Shown piece by piece: positions 26,996-35,729 of a DNA stretch of 64,000 bases. The stretch's first letter is position 1. Every line of letters starts with the position of its first letter. This DNA comes from Flavisolibacter longurius (GTDB lineage Bacteria > Bacteroidota > Bacteroidia > Chitinophagales > Chitinophagaceae). A program made the translations under genes and the position numbers. The notes under the pieces were generated by a model. That model was not told where the DNA came from, did no database searches, and worked only from the letters and a program-made list of their open reading frames with translations. The stretch covers positions 124,001-188,000 of the forward strand of contig JABUMY010000003.1 in NCBI GenBank assembly GCA_013327885.1, read 5' to 3'.

Positions 26996-28027
26996 ATGGA
27001 AAAGCCCGTTGTTGTTATAAAAATAGGATCGTCAATTCTCGCCAATTCATCCGGCAACCTGGCGGAAGAAAAAGTTGCAAGGATCGCCGCGGAAGTGGCA
27101 CAGCTCAGCACAACCTACCGCGTAGTGCTGGTGTCGAGTGGTGCAGTCAGCAGCGGCAAATTTGCCCTGCCGCACTACAAAGGAAAGCTGGCCGAGCGAA
27201 AGGCGGCTGCCGCTATTGGCAATCCCATCCTTATTGCCGCCTATAGCCGGGCTTTTGAGCAATATAACATCAAAGTAGCGCAGGCGCTCCTGGAACGGCA
27301 CCATTTCTCCCACCGGCAACAGTTTCTCCAGCTAAAGGAAACGATCACGGAACTCTGGCGCAACAACATCCTGGCCATCGTCAACGAAAATGATTTTGTA
27401 AGCGATCACGAATTAAAGTTTTCAGACAACGACGAACTGGCAACGCTCATTGCTGTAGCCTTCAATGCACAAACACTGCTTCTTTGTACCACCAGTGGCG
27501 GCTTTCTTGACAGGCAAGGAAAGGTTATTCCCGCTATCGATAAGATCGACGAAAACCTGCTTTCCCTGCTTCGTAATGAAACCTCGGCACACGGCACGGG
27601 TGGTATGGCTTCCAAACTTACGTTCACGAAGTTGGCAACGCGGTTGGGCATTACCGTTATTATGTGCGGACTGCAGGCGGAAGACGCTTTCAGCAAAGCC
27701 GTTCGGGGTGAAGAAGGCACCACCTTCCGGGCACAGGCCTCCGCTCTAAAGGACAGGCAAAAATGGCTGGCCAGCGGTTCCATTACCAGTGGCGCTGTGC
27801 AGCTTGACAACGGTGCCTGCAAAGCACTGACCGAACGAAAAAGCCTGCTGGCCATTGGCATTACGGCTGTGCCGCGGCCGTTCTCTGTAGGCGAGATTGT
27901 GGAGTTGCTTGATCCTGCCGGCGAAACCATCGGCGTGGCCCAGATGCGGCTTTCTTCTTCTGATCTCGAAGCCGGAGGGCAACACAATGGAATGGCAGCA
28001 CATGCCGATAACATTGTGATCTTTTAA
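26996..28027 (+). CDS. proB: Glutamate 5-kinase
   Basis: First step of proline synthesis: phosphorylates glutamate. It is 343 residues from the ATG at 26996 (MEKPVVVIKIGSSIL). The amino-acid kinase domain has VVLVSSGAVSSGK, NENDFVSDHELKFSDNDELA and GTGGMASKL (substrate and ATP loops). The C-terminal 75 residues (LASGSITSGAVQLDNGACKAL...VPRPFSVGEIVEL) form the PUA domain seen in long ProB proteins. Upstream codons in the same frame are not conserved and run through the terminator of the previous gene. Its stop is 11 nt before proA, so the two form an operon. Confidence 0.95.
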   Translation: MEKPVVVIKIGSSILANSSGNLAEEKVARIAAEVAQLSTTYRVVLVSSGAVSSGKFALPHYKGKLAERKAAAAIGNPILIAAYSRAFEQYNIKVAQALLERHHFSHRQQFLQLKETITELWRNNILAIVNENDFVSDHELKFSDNDELATLIAVAFNAQTLLLCTTSGGFLDRQGKVIPAIDKIDENLLSLLRNETSAHGTGGMASKLTFTKLATRLGITVIMCGLQAEDAFSKAVRGEEGTTFRAQASALKDRQKWLASGSITSGAVQLDNGACKALTERKSLLAIGITAVPRPFSVGEIVELLDPAGETIGVAQMRLSSSDLEAGGQHNGMAAHADNIVIF

Positions 28028-28038
28028 AACAACCAACC

Positions 28039-29280
28039 ATGCACACAGTTGATAAGCTGATAAAGCAGACCTACGAGGCTTCTTTTCTCTTGCAGGAAGC
28101 AAAAGACGCCCAAACAAAAAAAGCACTGCTTTCACTCGGCAAGTTGCTGGTAGAACAGGCACTGGCCCTGCTAAAAGCAAATGAAAAAGACCTGGCAAAA
28201 CTGTTGCCGGATGACCCGAAAAGAGACCGCCTGCTTTTAAATGAAGCCCGTATCAAAAACATTGCGACGGCACTTAAAACCATTGCGCTGCTTCCCTGTC
28301 CGTCGGGGAGATTGCTGGAAGAAAAGACCTTACCAAACGGTCTTCGGCTGCAGCGGCACACGGCACCACTGGGCGTCGTAGGTGTTATTTATGAATCGCG
28401 GCCCAATGTCACCTTTGACATTGCTGCGCTTTGCCTGCGGAGTAAAAATGCCTGCCTGCTCAAAGGCAGTCGGGATGCCGATGAAACCAACAAAGCCGCC
28501 GTTGCCCTCATTAAAAAAGCACTAAAGGAAGCAGGTCTCCCTGCCCACTGTGTTACCCTGCTGCCACCCGAAAGGGAGGTGTTGCAACAAGTGTTTACCG
28601 CAACCCGCTACATCGATGTGATCATTCCCCGCGGCTCTGCCTCCCTGATTGCGCATGTGCGGCAAAACAGCCTTGTACCGACCATTGAAACCGGTGCCGG
28701 TGTTTGCCATATTTATGTGGAAAAAAGTGCGAATATTTCAAAAGCAGCCAGCATTGTTGCCAACGCCAAAATTTCCCGTCCTACTGTGTGCAACGCCGTA
28801 GATACGGTGCTGGTGGATAAAAGCATTGCCAGCGATTTTTTTGAAAAGCTGTTGCCCGCGTTTGAAGAACAGGGTGTAAAAATTTTTGCCGAACGAAAGG
28901 CCTGTGCTTTGCTGAAAGGTTATCCTTATTTGGAAAAAGCAACACCCGAAAGTTTTGGGCATGAATACCTCAGTTTGCAGTGTTCCGTGAAACTAGTCGA
29001 TGGACTGGAAGAAGCGCTGGCACATATCCGTGAACATTCTACCCGGCATTCCGAAGCAATCGTTTCTGAAAACAAAAAAGTATGCAACCGTTTTATCCAG
29101 GCCGTGGATGCCGCGGTGGTGTATGCCAATGCATCGACCCGCTTTACAGATGGTGAAGAATTTGGGCTGGGTGCGGAGATCGGGATCTCCACGCAAAAGC
29201 TGCACGCACGGGGACCGTTTGCGCTGGAAAAGCTGGTGACTGAAAAATGGATCGGCATTGGCAACGGGCAAGTGCGGTAG
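28039..29280 (+). CDS. proA: Gamma-glutamyl phosphate reductase
   Basis: NADPH-dependent reduction of glutamyl phosphate to the semialdehyde, second step of proline synthesis. It is 413 residues, family length. GVVGVIYESRPNVTFD, LKGSRDADETN, PRGSASLIAHV and the catalytic Cys in RPTVCNAVDT (about residue 254) are present, and so is FGLGAEIGISTQKLHARGPF near the end. It is the second gene of proB-proA. No intrinsic terminator is obvious before the convergent neighbour at 29288. Confidence 0.96.
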   Translation: MHTVDKLIKQTYEASFLLQEAKDAQTKKALLSLGKLLVEQALALLKANEKDLAKLLPDDPKRDRLLLNEARIKNIATALKTIALLPCPSGRLLEEKTLPNGLRLQRHTAPLGVVGVIYESRPNVTFDIAALCLRSKNACLLKGSRDADETNKAAVALIKKALKEAGLPAHCVTLLPPEREVLQQVFTATRYIDVIIPRGSASLIAHVRQNSLVPTIETGAGVCHIYVEKSANISKAASIVANAKISRPTVCNAVDTVLVDKSIASDFFEKLLPAFEEQGVKIFAERKACALLKGYPYLEKATPESFGHEYLSLQCSVKLVDGLEEALAHIREHSTRHSEAIVSENKKVCNRFIQAVDAAVVYANASTRFTDGEEFGLGAEIGISTQKLHARGPFALEKLVTEKWIGIGNGQVR

Positions 29281-29287
29281 TGTTTTT

Positions 29288-29671
29288 TTAGTCCTTTTGG
29301 ATAACGAAAAAAAGAAGCGGCAACAATAGGATAGAAAGCGGGACCAGTGCCCATAATTTGCCTTTGAAAAGATTGTATTCCTGCAGCATGGTTTGCCAGC
29401 TTATTCCCCGGTAGCGGCCAAAGCCAACTTCAAACAAGAGTGTTAGCACCACCCAAGCCGCACCGGTTAATAGCGCTTTTCCGGCCGATGCCGGCGGGTA
29501 CCACCTGACAAAAAGAAAACTATACATACCTAACAGGGAAATCAGCAGGAGCGTGGAAACCTGGTGAGCCTTTTCCAGTGCCATTCGTTTGCGCAAAACC
29601 GCTTCGCGAAAGACACCATTGCCTACGGCCAGCAAAAGCATCGGCAACCAGGCAAAAACGGTAATTAGCAT
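29288..29671 (-). CDS. Four-helix membrane protein (hypothetical)
   Basis: A 127-residue inner-membrane protein with about four transmembrane helices (ITVFAWLPMLLLAVGNG; STLLLISLLGMYSFLF; AAWVVLTLLFEVGFG; ALVPLSILLLPLLFFVI). The motif FEVGFGRYRGISWQTMLQEYNLFKG lies on a loop. I do not assign a family. It is six bases downstream of another small membrane gene, so the pair is co-transcribed. Confidence 0.7.
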   Translation of the reverse strand: MLITVFAWLPMLLLAVGNGVFREAVLRKRMALEKAHQVSTLLLISLLGMYSFLFVRWYPPASAGKALLTGAAWVVLTLLFEVGFGRYRGISWQTMLQEYNLFKGKLWALVPLSILLLPLLFFVIQKD

Positions 29672-29677
29672 GGCACT

Positions 29678-30097
29678 TTATTTTTGGTTACACAAAAGAA
29701 TTTCATCTTCCGATCGAAAGAGGATATACCCGCAAGCAACGAGCAGAAGTCCAGTCAGTCCCATAACAACCTGCAGCGGATGATAGACCTGTGTTAGCAG
29801 GTACTGCGCGGTTATCCACCCCGTCAGCAGGATACCTTCGGCAAGAACAAGCCAGGAAAAACGTGGCTGCAGCAAGAGCATGGCAAAAATGGCCAAGAGG
29901 CTGAAAAGCCCGATGCAGAGAAAGAGCACAATGCCCGGAATTAAAAAGTCGGGAAAAGGAGTTTGGTCCAGGGTAGTATGTGATAGCCGGATGTTGGCGC
30001 CGGAAGGATCCGTCATCAGCGACCAGCCGCCGTACACCGCACCGGCACCGTTAAAAAGCAGCAGGCAAAGCGAAATGATATAAGCAAGTTTTTTCAT
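29678..30097 (-). CDS. Small membrane protein (hypothetical)
   Basis: A 139-residue protein with about four hydrophobic helices (MKKLAYIISLCLLLFNGAGAV; FLIPGIVLFLCIGLFSLLAIF; WLVLAEGILLTGWITAQYLL; VVMGLTGLLLVACGYILF). The ATG at 30097 starts a proper first helix; an upstream ATG at 30238 adds 47 polar residues that lack support. It is first gene of a two-gene operon of small membrane proteins. Function unknown. Confidence 0.7.
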   Translation of the reverse strand: MKKLAYIISLCLLLFNGAGAVYGGWSLMTDPSGANIRLSHTTLDQTPFPDFLIPGIVLFLCIGLFSLLAIFAMLLLQPRFSWLVLAEGILLTGWITAQYLLTQVYHPLQVVMGLTGLLLVACGYILFRSEDEILLCNQK

Positions 30098-30261
30098 GAC
30101 CTGCACCAAATCTACGGAGGCAGGAGAGGGCCCTGGCTGACGGCTATCACCCCACTTTATGATTTTCTGTTGGCTGCTTGGCCGTTTTAAGGCCAGGGCT
30201 TTGGGCACCTGCAACCGGCAGCAAAAAAGGCGGTACATTTATTCACTTTCAAATCTATCCA

Positions 30262-31089
30262 ATGACATTTTTTAGCCTTTTTTTTATTGGCAAAAGCCGC
30301 CTGCGTTCTTTTGCCATTCTCCTTTTTTTGTGCTGCTTTCTCGTTTTACCAAGTAGTGTTTTGCTGTCGCAAAAAAAAGCTGCTGCCAGGGAATACATTG
30401 CCCTGAAAATTTACCATGCAGCCAGTGCCGAACAACTGGCTACAATCGACCGTTACCTGCAGGCTTCGCTGCTGCCCAGTTTGGAGAAAGCCGGTTTCCG
30501 GAAGATCGGTGTGTTCAACGCCATCGCCAACGATACGGCTGCCGATAAAAAAATGGTTGTGCTGATCCCGATGAGTGGGTTGGCCAAACTGGAGGCAATC
30601 ACGTCTCTCACAGAAACTACCTTGCGTGATACCGTTAGTGGTGCAGGCTATGCCAACGCAGCGCACAATCGTCCCGCTTTTACCCGCCTGGAAACCGTGT
30701 TGCTGAAGGCTTTTGCCGGTATGCCGACTGTAAAGGCAGCGGCACCGGGTGGTAACCGCGAAGAGCAGGTGTACGAATTGCGCAGCTACGAAGCTTCGAG
30801 CGAAGCGCTTTACCTCAACAAAGTAAAAATGTTTAACGAGGGCGAAGTGGCACTTTTTGACCGCCTTGGCTTTAATGCGGTTTTTTATGGAAAGGTCATT
30901 GCCGGCAGCCGCATGCCCAACCTGATGTACATGACTTCTTTTGCCAGCAAAGCGTCGCGGGACGAGCACTGGAAGGCATTTGGCAGCGATCCCGAATGGA
31001 AAAAAATGTCGGCCCTGCCCGAGTACCAGAACAATGTTTCCAAAATCGATATCACTTTTCTGCGGCCCGCCGCTTATTCAAAACTGTAA
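30262..31089 (+). CDS. Secreted NIPSNAP-family protein
   Basis: A 275-residue protein with an N-terminal membrane/signal segment (SFAILLFLCCFLVLPSSVLLS). Two ferredoxin-like barrels follow: one from EYIALKIYHAAS, the second from QVYELRSYEASSEALYLNKVKMF to a C-terminal end with EHWKAFGSDPEWKKMS, typical of the NIPSNAP domain. Probably periplasmic. Function in bacteria is unknown; relatives sit near catabolic genes. The stop is 8 nt before the GH16 gene, so the two are likely co-transcribed. Confidence 0.85.
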   Translation: MTFFSLFFIGKSRLRSFAILLFLCCFLVLPSSVLLSQKKAAAREYIALKIYHAASAEQLATIDRYLQASLLPSLEKAGFRKIGVFNAIANDTAADKKMVVLIPMSGLAKLEAITSLTETTLRDTVSGAGYANAAHNRPAFTRLETVLLKAFAGMPTVKAAAPGGNREEQVYELRSYEASSEALYLNKVKMFNEGEVALFDRLGFNAVFYGKVIAGSRMPNLMYMTSFASKASRDEHWKAFGSDPEWKKMSALPEYQNNVSKIDITFLRPAAYSKL

Positions 31090-31097
31090 ACTAATTG

Positions 31098-31925
31098 ATG
31101 GCTATGCTTCGTATTTTTTCTTTCGTTTTTTCCCTTTTTCTTTTTGCCTGTGCCCGGCAGACAACGGGAAGCACAGCTTCACAAAAACAGGCCGATGCCT
31201 TTGAATCCGTACCCGTGTGGCAGGATGAATTCAATTACAATGGGCTGCCGGATTCAACCAAATGGAGCTTTGCTGTTGGTGGCCATGGCTGGGGTAATAA
31301 CGAAGCGCAGTATTATACCAATGCTTCCAGTAATGCCAATGTAGGTGAGGGGAAACTGACCATTACCGCGAGGAAAGAATCCAGGGAAGACAGGAACTAT
31401 ACATCAGCAAGGCTGGTGTCGAAAAACAAGGGCGATTTTTTATACGGCAGGATAGAAGTAAGGGCCAAGCTGCCGGCGGGTCGTGGCACCTGGCCGGCCA
31501 TCTGGATGTTACCCACGGATGATGCTTACGGCGGCTGGCCGGCATCGGGTGAGATCGATATCATGGAGCATGTGGGGTATGATCCCAAGCGGATTTTGGT
31601 AACCGTGCATACCGAAGCCTACAACCATACAAAGGGCACGCAAAAAGCGGGTGAGAAGATTATTCCCACCGCCATGACCGATTTCCATCTTTACCGCGTG
31701 GACTGGTTGCCAGACACCGTCCGTGGTTATGTTGACAACAGCCTTGTTTTTTCCTTTGCCAACGAAGGCAAAGGGTACACCTCATGGCCCTTTGATAAAC
31801 GGTTTCACATCCTGCTGAACCTTGCCATTGGCGGCAACTGGGGCGGACAAAAAGGGATTGACGACGCCATCTTTCCGGCCCGTTTCGAAATTGATTATGT
31901 ACGGGTTTACCGGTTGAAGGAATAG
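31098..31925 (+). CDS. Family 16 glycoside hydrolase lipoprotein (beta-glucanase type)
   Basis: About 275 residues. A short lipoprotein signal ends LFACARQ. The domain has WQDEFNYNG at the start, WGNNEAQYYT, the catalytic motif GEIDIMEH (nucleophile Glu about 152, acid/base Glu about 157) and GNWGGQKGID. These match the laminarinase branch of GH16 (endo-beta-1,3- or 1,3-1,4-glucanase). The lipoprotein anchor puts it on the outer membrane. ATG at 31098 or 31104 are both possible; the first is annotated. It follows the NIPSNAP gene closely. Confidence 0.93.
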   Translation: MAMLRIFSFVFSLFLFACARQTTGSTASQKQADAFESVPVWQDEFNYNGLPDSTKWSFAVGGHGWGNNEAQYYTNASSNANVGEGKLTITARKESREDRNYTSARLVSKNKGDFLYGRIEVRAKLPAGRGTWPAIWMLPTDDAYGGWPASGEIDIMEHVGYDPKRILVTVHTEAYNHTKGTQKAGEKIIPTAMTDFHLYRVDWLPDTVRGYVDNSLVFSFANEGKGYTSWPFDKRFHILLNLAIGGNWGGQKGIDDAIFPARFEIDYVRVYRLKE

Positions 31926-31943
31926 GCGTGGGGCAATTCGTTT

Positions 31944-32501
31944 TTATACCAGGGAACGGATAACACGGCAGGGATTACCGGCGGCAAAAACATCGACCGG
32001 TATATCCTTGGTTACCACGCTGCCGGCACCAATCACACTGCGGTCGCCAATGGTTACGCCGGGACAGATCACCGCACTGCCACCAACCCAAACATCTTGG
32101 CCGATGGTAATTGGTTTGGCATTCTCCAGTCCTGAAGCCCGTACCTTATGATCCATCGGGTGCGTGGCGGTATAGATCTGCACGTTGGGACCAAACAATG
32201 TGCGACTGCCGATCACTACTTCTGCTACATCCAGCACCACGCAATTAAAATTGAAAAAAACTTTTTCGCCGATCAGCAGATTGTAGCCATAATCGCAAAA
32301 AAAAGGCGGCTGCAACCAAAGACCCTCACCAGCATTGGGGATAAGGTCTTTGAGGATGCGCATTCTTTCTTCCGCCTCGTCTTCCCGAGAATCATTCAGC
32401 TCTTTCAGCAGGAGCCGGGTGCGTAGCCTGTCTTCCACCAGTTGCGGGTCAAGGGCATCATAAAGCTCGCCGGCCAGCATTTTTTCTTTTTCTGATTTCA
32501 T
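31944..32501 (-). CDS. Sugar O-acetyltransferase (maltose/galactoside type)
   Basis: A 185-residue acyltransferase. The N-terminal helical part MLAGELYDALDPQLVEDR is the Maa/LacA cap, followed by left-handed beta-helix hexapeptide turns (VVIGSRTLFGPNVQIYTATHP with the catalytic His, then ITIGQDVWVGGSAVICPGVTIGD). It uses acetyl-CoA to acetylate sugar hydroxyls in the cytosol. The exact sugar is not readable. It is convergent with the GH16 gene. Confidence 0.92.
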   Translation of the reverse strand: MKSEKEKMLAGELYDALDPQLVEDRLRTRLLLKELNDSREDEAEERMRILKDLIPNAGEGLWLQPPFFCDYGYNLLIGEKVFFNFNCVVLDVAEVVIGSRTLFGPNVQIYTATHPMDHKVRASGLENAKPITIGQDVWVGGSAVICPGVTIGDRSVIGAGSVVTKDIPVDVFAAGNPCRVIRSLV

Positions 32502-32806
32502 ATTTTTTGGTTTGGGGTGATGTGTTGTTAGTTGTCAAAAATAAACCGCAGGGCCAAATGGTGTCCCCCAATCGGTGTATAACAAATGCTCATGTTGGCG
32601 CCCTCGTTAACGTGCTTTCCTTCATCATTTTCGCTTGCACTGTGCCGCTAGCAAGGATGCCAACGACAGTACCTTCCATTTTTGTGATCGTGCAATCTGT
32701 CATGCACCCCTAAGACCCTGCTGTGATGCAATTCAGTAGCAATTCCGCTAAACAGCTTTTCTCCATTCTTTGCCACGTCTGCAATTGGAGAAGTTTTTTC
32801 TGCACT
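32502..32806. other. Non-coding gap
   Basis: A 305-base gap upstream of the acetyltransferase. On the minus strand short open pieces occur in two or three frames, but none has a plausible start, length or recognisable motif. I annotate nothing. Confidence 0.5.
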
Positions 32807-33622
32807 TCAGCTCGTGCTATCTGGTGCTTTTGCATCGCGTAAACGCTGTTTTATTTCCAAAAAATAGTGCATTACCTTTTCTTCTGTAGTGGCATGCTTT
32901 GTTACTGTTGTTGGAAAAAGTTCTTCCCGCAACTCCCGGTACAATGCAACAGCATTTTCCAGGCTTTGCAGCAACGCATCAGCATCATAGGAAGAAATGG
33001 TGGCTTTCAGTTGCGCCAGGTCGTTTTCGGGCAAGTGTACTTCTACTTTTCGAACGCCCCTGGGCAGGTTGTTATTCCGGATGTGTAGCAAGGGGCCAAA
33101 GACAACCATGCGTAGAAAGCCAAAAAAATCAAATGCTTCCATCAATTCGCCACGGCCAATTTTCAGCAAAGCATAATGCACCCAGGTCCAGAACCTGTCT
33201 TCAATCCATTGGTAGTCGGGGTAGAGGAACTGAGCTTTTGATTGATCCAATGCTTTTTGCAGCTCGCCGTTTTCATCCAGTAAAAGAACAGGTGTTTCAA
33301 GGCGGTGGCGGAATTCATCCAGCGTGACAAATTTAACGTCCACATGAAGCAAGGGATTGTCGTAAAGGCAGATCATAACCCTAGGCTCACCCACATGCTC
33401 ACCCGTAAATCCGGTCAGCAGTTGGCCAAATCGGTTGGCGTACGCCAGCATTTTTTGCTTATCACCGCCAACCTTTTCATTGGTGACAACAATAAGGTCG
33501 AGATCAGAGAATTCGTCCATTTCGCCAGTGATCCAGGATCCGGCCGCAGCGAGGCCAATAACAGCATCATCAAACCGTAAAATCTCGACTGCATGTCTTG
33601 CAAAGGCCTCCTGTATGGTCAT
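32807..33622 (-). CDS. Nucleotidyltransferase-fold protein
   Basis: A 271-residue cytosolic protein of the DNA polymerase beta-like superfamily. GSWITGEMDEFSDLDLIVV carries the GS...DxD metal motif, and a further Asp occurs at HVDVKFV. The C-terminal half is helical (WVHYALLKIGRGELMEAFDFFGFLR), as in aminoglycoside adenylyltransferase-like proteins. The substrate is unknown. The ATG at 33622 (MTIQEAF) is chosen because 28 codons upstream have no homology-like features. Confidence 0.8.
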   Translation of the reverse strand: MTIQEAFARHAVEILRFDDAVIGLAAAGSWITGEMDEFSDLDLIVVTNEKVGGDKQKMLAYANRFGQLLTGFTGEHVGEPRVMICLYDNPLLHVDVKFVTLDEFRHRLETPVLLLDENGELQKALDQSKAQFLYPDYQWIEDRFWTWVHYALLKIGRGELMEAFDFFGFLRMVVFGPLLHIRNNNLPRGVRKVEVHLPENDLAQLKATISSYDADALLQSLENAVALYRELREELFPTTVTKHATTEEKVMHYFLEIKQRLRDAKAPDSTS

Positions 33623-33770
33623 CGGGTGAAAAGTGTTGCGATTAAGAATTGTAAGCCCGGCTACCAGTTTCCTCTTGACAAGATAATGGTTGCCGCAAAA
33701 ACGCAAACCTATTGCTTTTGCCTGTGTAAACGTTGCCCTTCGGCTGGAAACATTTTAAGCCATCAAACAG

Positions 33771-34286
33771 TTAAGGGAAGTTTTTTTCGATCCGGTAAAT
33801 TAAACTTTGCTCCTCACCCGGCACATCGTCGAGAGTGCCAATCAATTGCAGGCCGCATTTTTCCAGCACCTTAATGGAAGCTGCGTGGTTGGGCCTTACA
33901 AGAGCAAACAGGCTGTCAGCATTCAGTTCCGAAAAACCGAAACGAATGGCATGCAGGGAAAGTTCCGTAGCATAGCCTCGCCCCCAAAAATCTTTATCAA
34001 ACCTGTATCCCAGGTTCAACCTGACTTCATCTCCATAAAGCCTGTAGGACAAGCCACCAAAGCCTGCAATCACAGCCGGTGCATTATTTAGTTTGATGGT
34101 CCAGCTGCCAAAGTGATGCTCTTCCCAATGCCTGATTAAGTTGTTGAAAGCTTCACCCGACCTTTCCAGGTTTAACGGACCATTCGGATTGAATAGATTG
34201 GTTTGCGGATCGGAATGAATGGCATAAAACCTTTCAAAATCTTCACGTTTTGGTCTGTCAAAAAGTAGGCGTTCTGAGTGATGCAT
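33771..34286 (-). CDS. GNAT acetyltransferase, RimJ/RimL type
   Basis: A 171-residue enzyme. It opens SERLLFDRPKREDFERFYAIHSDP and has YRFDKDFWGRGYATEL (acetyl-CoA pyrophosphate loop) and RPNHAASIKVLEKCGLQLIG (C-terminal signature of the RimJ/RimL branch). It acetylates an amine of unknown identity. The ATG at 34286 (MHHSERLLF) starts the fold; a Met 17 codons upstream is less likely. Cytosolic, single gene. Confidence 0.9.
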   Translation of the reverse strand: MHHSERLLFDRPKREDFERFYAIHSDPQTNLFNPNGPLNLERSGEAFNNLIRHWEEHHFGSWTIKLNNAPAVIAGFGGLSYRLYGDEVRLNLGYRFDKDFWGRGYATELSLHAIRFGFSELNADSLFALVRPNHAASIKVLEKCGLQLIGTLDDVPGEEQSLIYRIEKNFP

Positions 34287-34422
34287 TTTGTCGTATTGTC
34301 TGCGATGTTTTACATACTGGAAACCTTGTTTCTGCAACTTTGTTAATGCAATGTCATGTTGCTTTAAAGTATTCGTTTGATTTAGTGCTTACCCTGCCAT
34401 TTTACCCCCTTTCTGCGCAGTC

Positions 34423-34674
34423 CTACTTTAAATTTTTCCTGGCTATAATTTCCGATTTTATTTTGGCAAGCGAGGTGATATTTAAAATCAACAGTGGAAG
34501 CAACGCCACCGGTACAATTGTTAGCGGCGTAAACTTTTTTGTGAAGGCAAGGTAAGTCGAAACAAAAAATAAGATCAGTAATGCGCCTGCAAATAGACCG
34601 GTTACCGTTCTTGTGATTTTGAGCCTGTTCTTTAATTCTTCTGCCGTTAGGCTATTTAATTTCTTATTTCCCAT
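34423..34674 (-). CDS. Small two-helix membrane protein (hypothetical)
   Basis: An 83-residue protein with two transmembrane helices (VTGLFAGALLILFFVSTYLAF; LTIVPVALLPLLILNITSL) after a charged N-terminus. The chosen ATG overlaps the end of the upstream membrane gene by 11 bases, a sign of coupled translation. It is more AT-rich than its neighbours. I do not recognise a family. Confidence 0.65.
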   Translation of the reverse strand: MGNKKLNSLTAEELKNRLKITRTVTGLFAGALLILFFVSTYLAFTKKFTPLTIVPVALLPLLILNITSLAKIKSEIIARKNLK

Positions 34675-35266
34675 AATTCTTTTTAAGAAGCTCAATTGTT
34701 TTGATTGCCCCAACGGGTGAGATCTTCACATTGCTGTTTCCTTCTTCTACATAAAAGAAATTTGAACTGTTTGAACCGATCAGGTAAACCTGTTTTGATT
34801 CGTCTGTATTGTAAGTAAGTACATGATTGTACTTTAACTTGTTAGCTGCAATTCTATCAGCCACTTTTTTCCCATTGCCCAATCCAATACCCAGGAAAAA
34901 GCACATGATACAAACCATTAATACCGAGAGGAATTTATTCGCAAGTTTTGTTTCTATTTGTTCTATTGTAAATGTCTCTGTTCCCCCTCTCTTATCAATT
35001 AATTTTTTGACCCATGTTTTGTTGGTGTTTTTAGCAGCATACAAAAACAATACGTAAACTGCAACCATGTACGACACAAACACTATGAAAATAATGGGAT
35101 AGGATGTCAGGTCTGAAATGGGACTGATCAAGACATCCATTAAGTTTGAATATTTTAGAATGTTTATCCCGATCTGGTAGTAGAAAACACTTTCTTTTAT
35201 AATGCCAAGCACAACCAAAACCAAATAGCCGAAAGGAAGTATTCTTTCTAAATTCGTAAATCTCAT
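34664..35266 (-). CDS. Membrane protein (hypothetical)
   Basis: A 200-residue protein with about three transmembrane helices (LPFGYLVLVVLGIIKESVF; YPIIFIVFVSYMVAVYVLFLY; FLSVLMVCIMCFFLGIGLG) and a C-terminal soluble part of 70 residues (NHVLTYNTDESKQVYLIGSNSSNFFYVEEG...). The tail reads like a small beta domain. First gene of an overlapping pair. The DNA is clearly AT-richer than the rest of the window, which may indicate recent gain. Not assigned to a family. Confidence 0.7.
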   Translation of the reverse strand: MRFTNLERILPFGYLVLVVLGIIKESVFYYQIGINILKYSNLMDVLISPISDLTSYPIIFIVFVSYMVAVYVLFLYAAKNTNKTWVKKLIDKRGGTETFTIEQIETKLANKFLSVLMVCIMCFFLGIGLGNGKKVADRIAANKLKYNHVLTYNTDESKQVYLIGSNSSNFFYVEEGNSNVKISPVGAIKTIELLKKNYGK

Positions 35267-35378
35267 TCAATCGTTCAGTTTATCACTTTTTTTTAAAGCA
35301 TTGCACATAACTCCTATCCGAAACTTCATGCCCTGTTCACTTCTCTATTTTAACAGCAAAGCTTATACGTAAATTTAG

Positions 35379-35681
35379 TTAAATCGATTCCGAATCGTAA
35401 ATAAGCACACGGTCCCAAAGATGGGAGCAGCTTTCTACAAAGGCTTTGTGCACCGGGTGTGGCTGGTAAGCATCGTGGTCTGCCCTGTCTTCAAAACAAA
35501 GCAAAAGGGAGTAGGAATAGGAGCGTTCGATCACGGGCCGGTCGGTTGCTGCCGGCTTGCCAACATCACCCGTCTTTACGTGTTCAATGGAAAGGAGAGA
35601 GGAAACGCCGTTCTCAAATTTTGCCTGGTCGGCTTCTGCCAGCCCTGGCTTCAGCCAGAAAAAAACATGGTGAACAAACAT
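35379..35681 (-). CDS. Dabb-family protein (stress-responsive A/B barrel)
   Basis: A 100-residue protein. FVHHVFFWLKPGLAEADQAKFENG at the start, and YSLLLCFEDRADHDAYQPHPVHKAFVE with the family's HPxHxxF-type motif, are standard Dabb signs. It forms a dimeric barrel; the function is usually unknown. It lies 26 bases downstream of the dehydrogenase gene's stop... on the same strand, so the two may share a transcript. Confidence 0.9.
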   Translation of the reverse strand: MFVHHVFFWLKPGLAEADQAKFENGVSSLLSIEHVKTGDVGKPAATDRPVIERSYSYSLLLCFEDRADHDAYQPHPVHKAFVESCSHLWDRVLIYDSESI

Positions 35682-35729
35682 GGGACAAGTCGATTAAAAA
35701 ATGAATGGTGTAAATGTAACTTTCGTCCG

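Noticed and set aside
32502-32806. Degraded protein gene on the minus strand
   Set aside because: Open pieces occur in several frames but none shows a family pattern, so a relic could not be supported.
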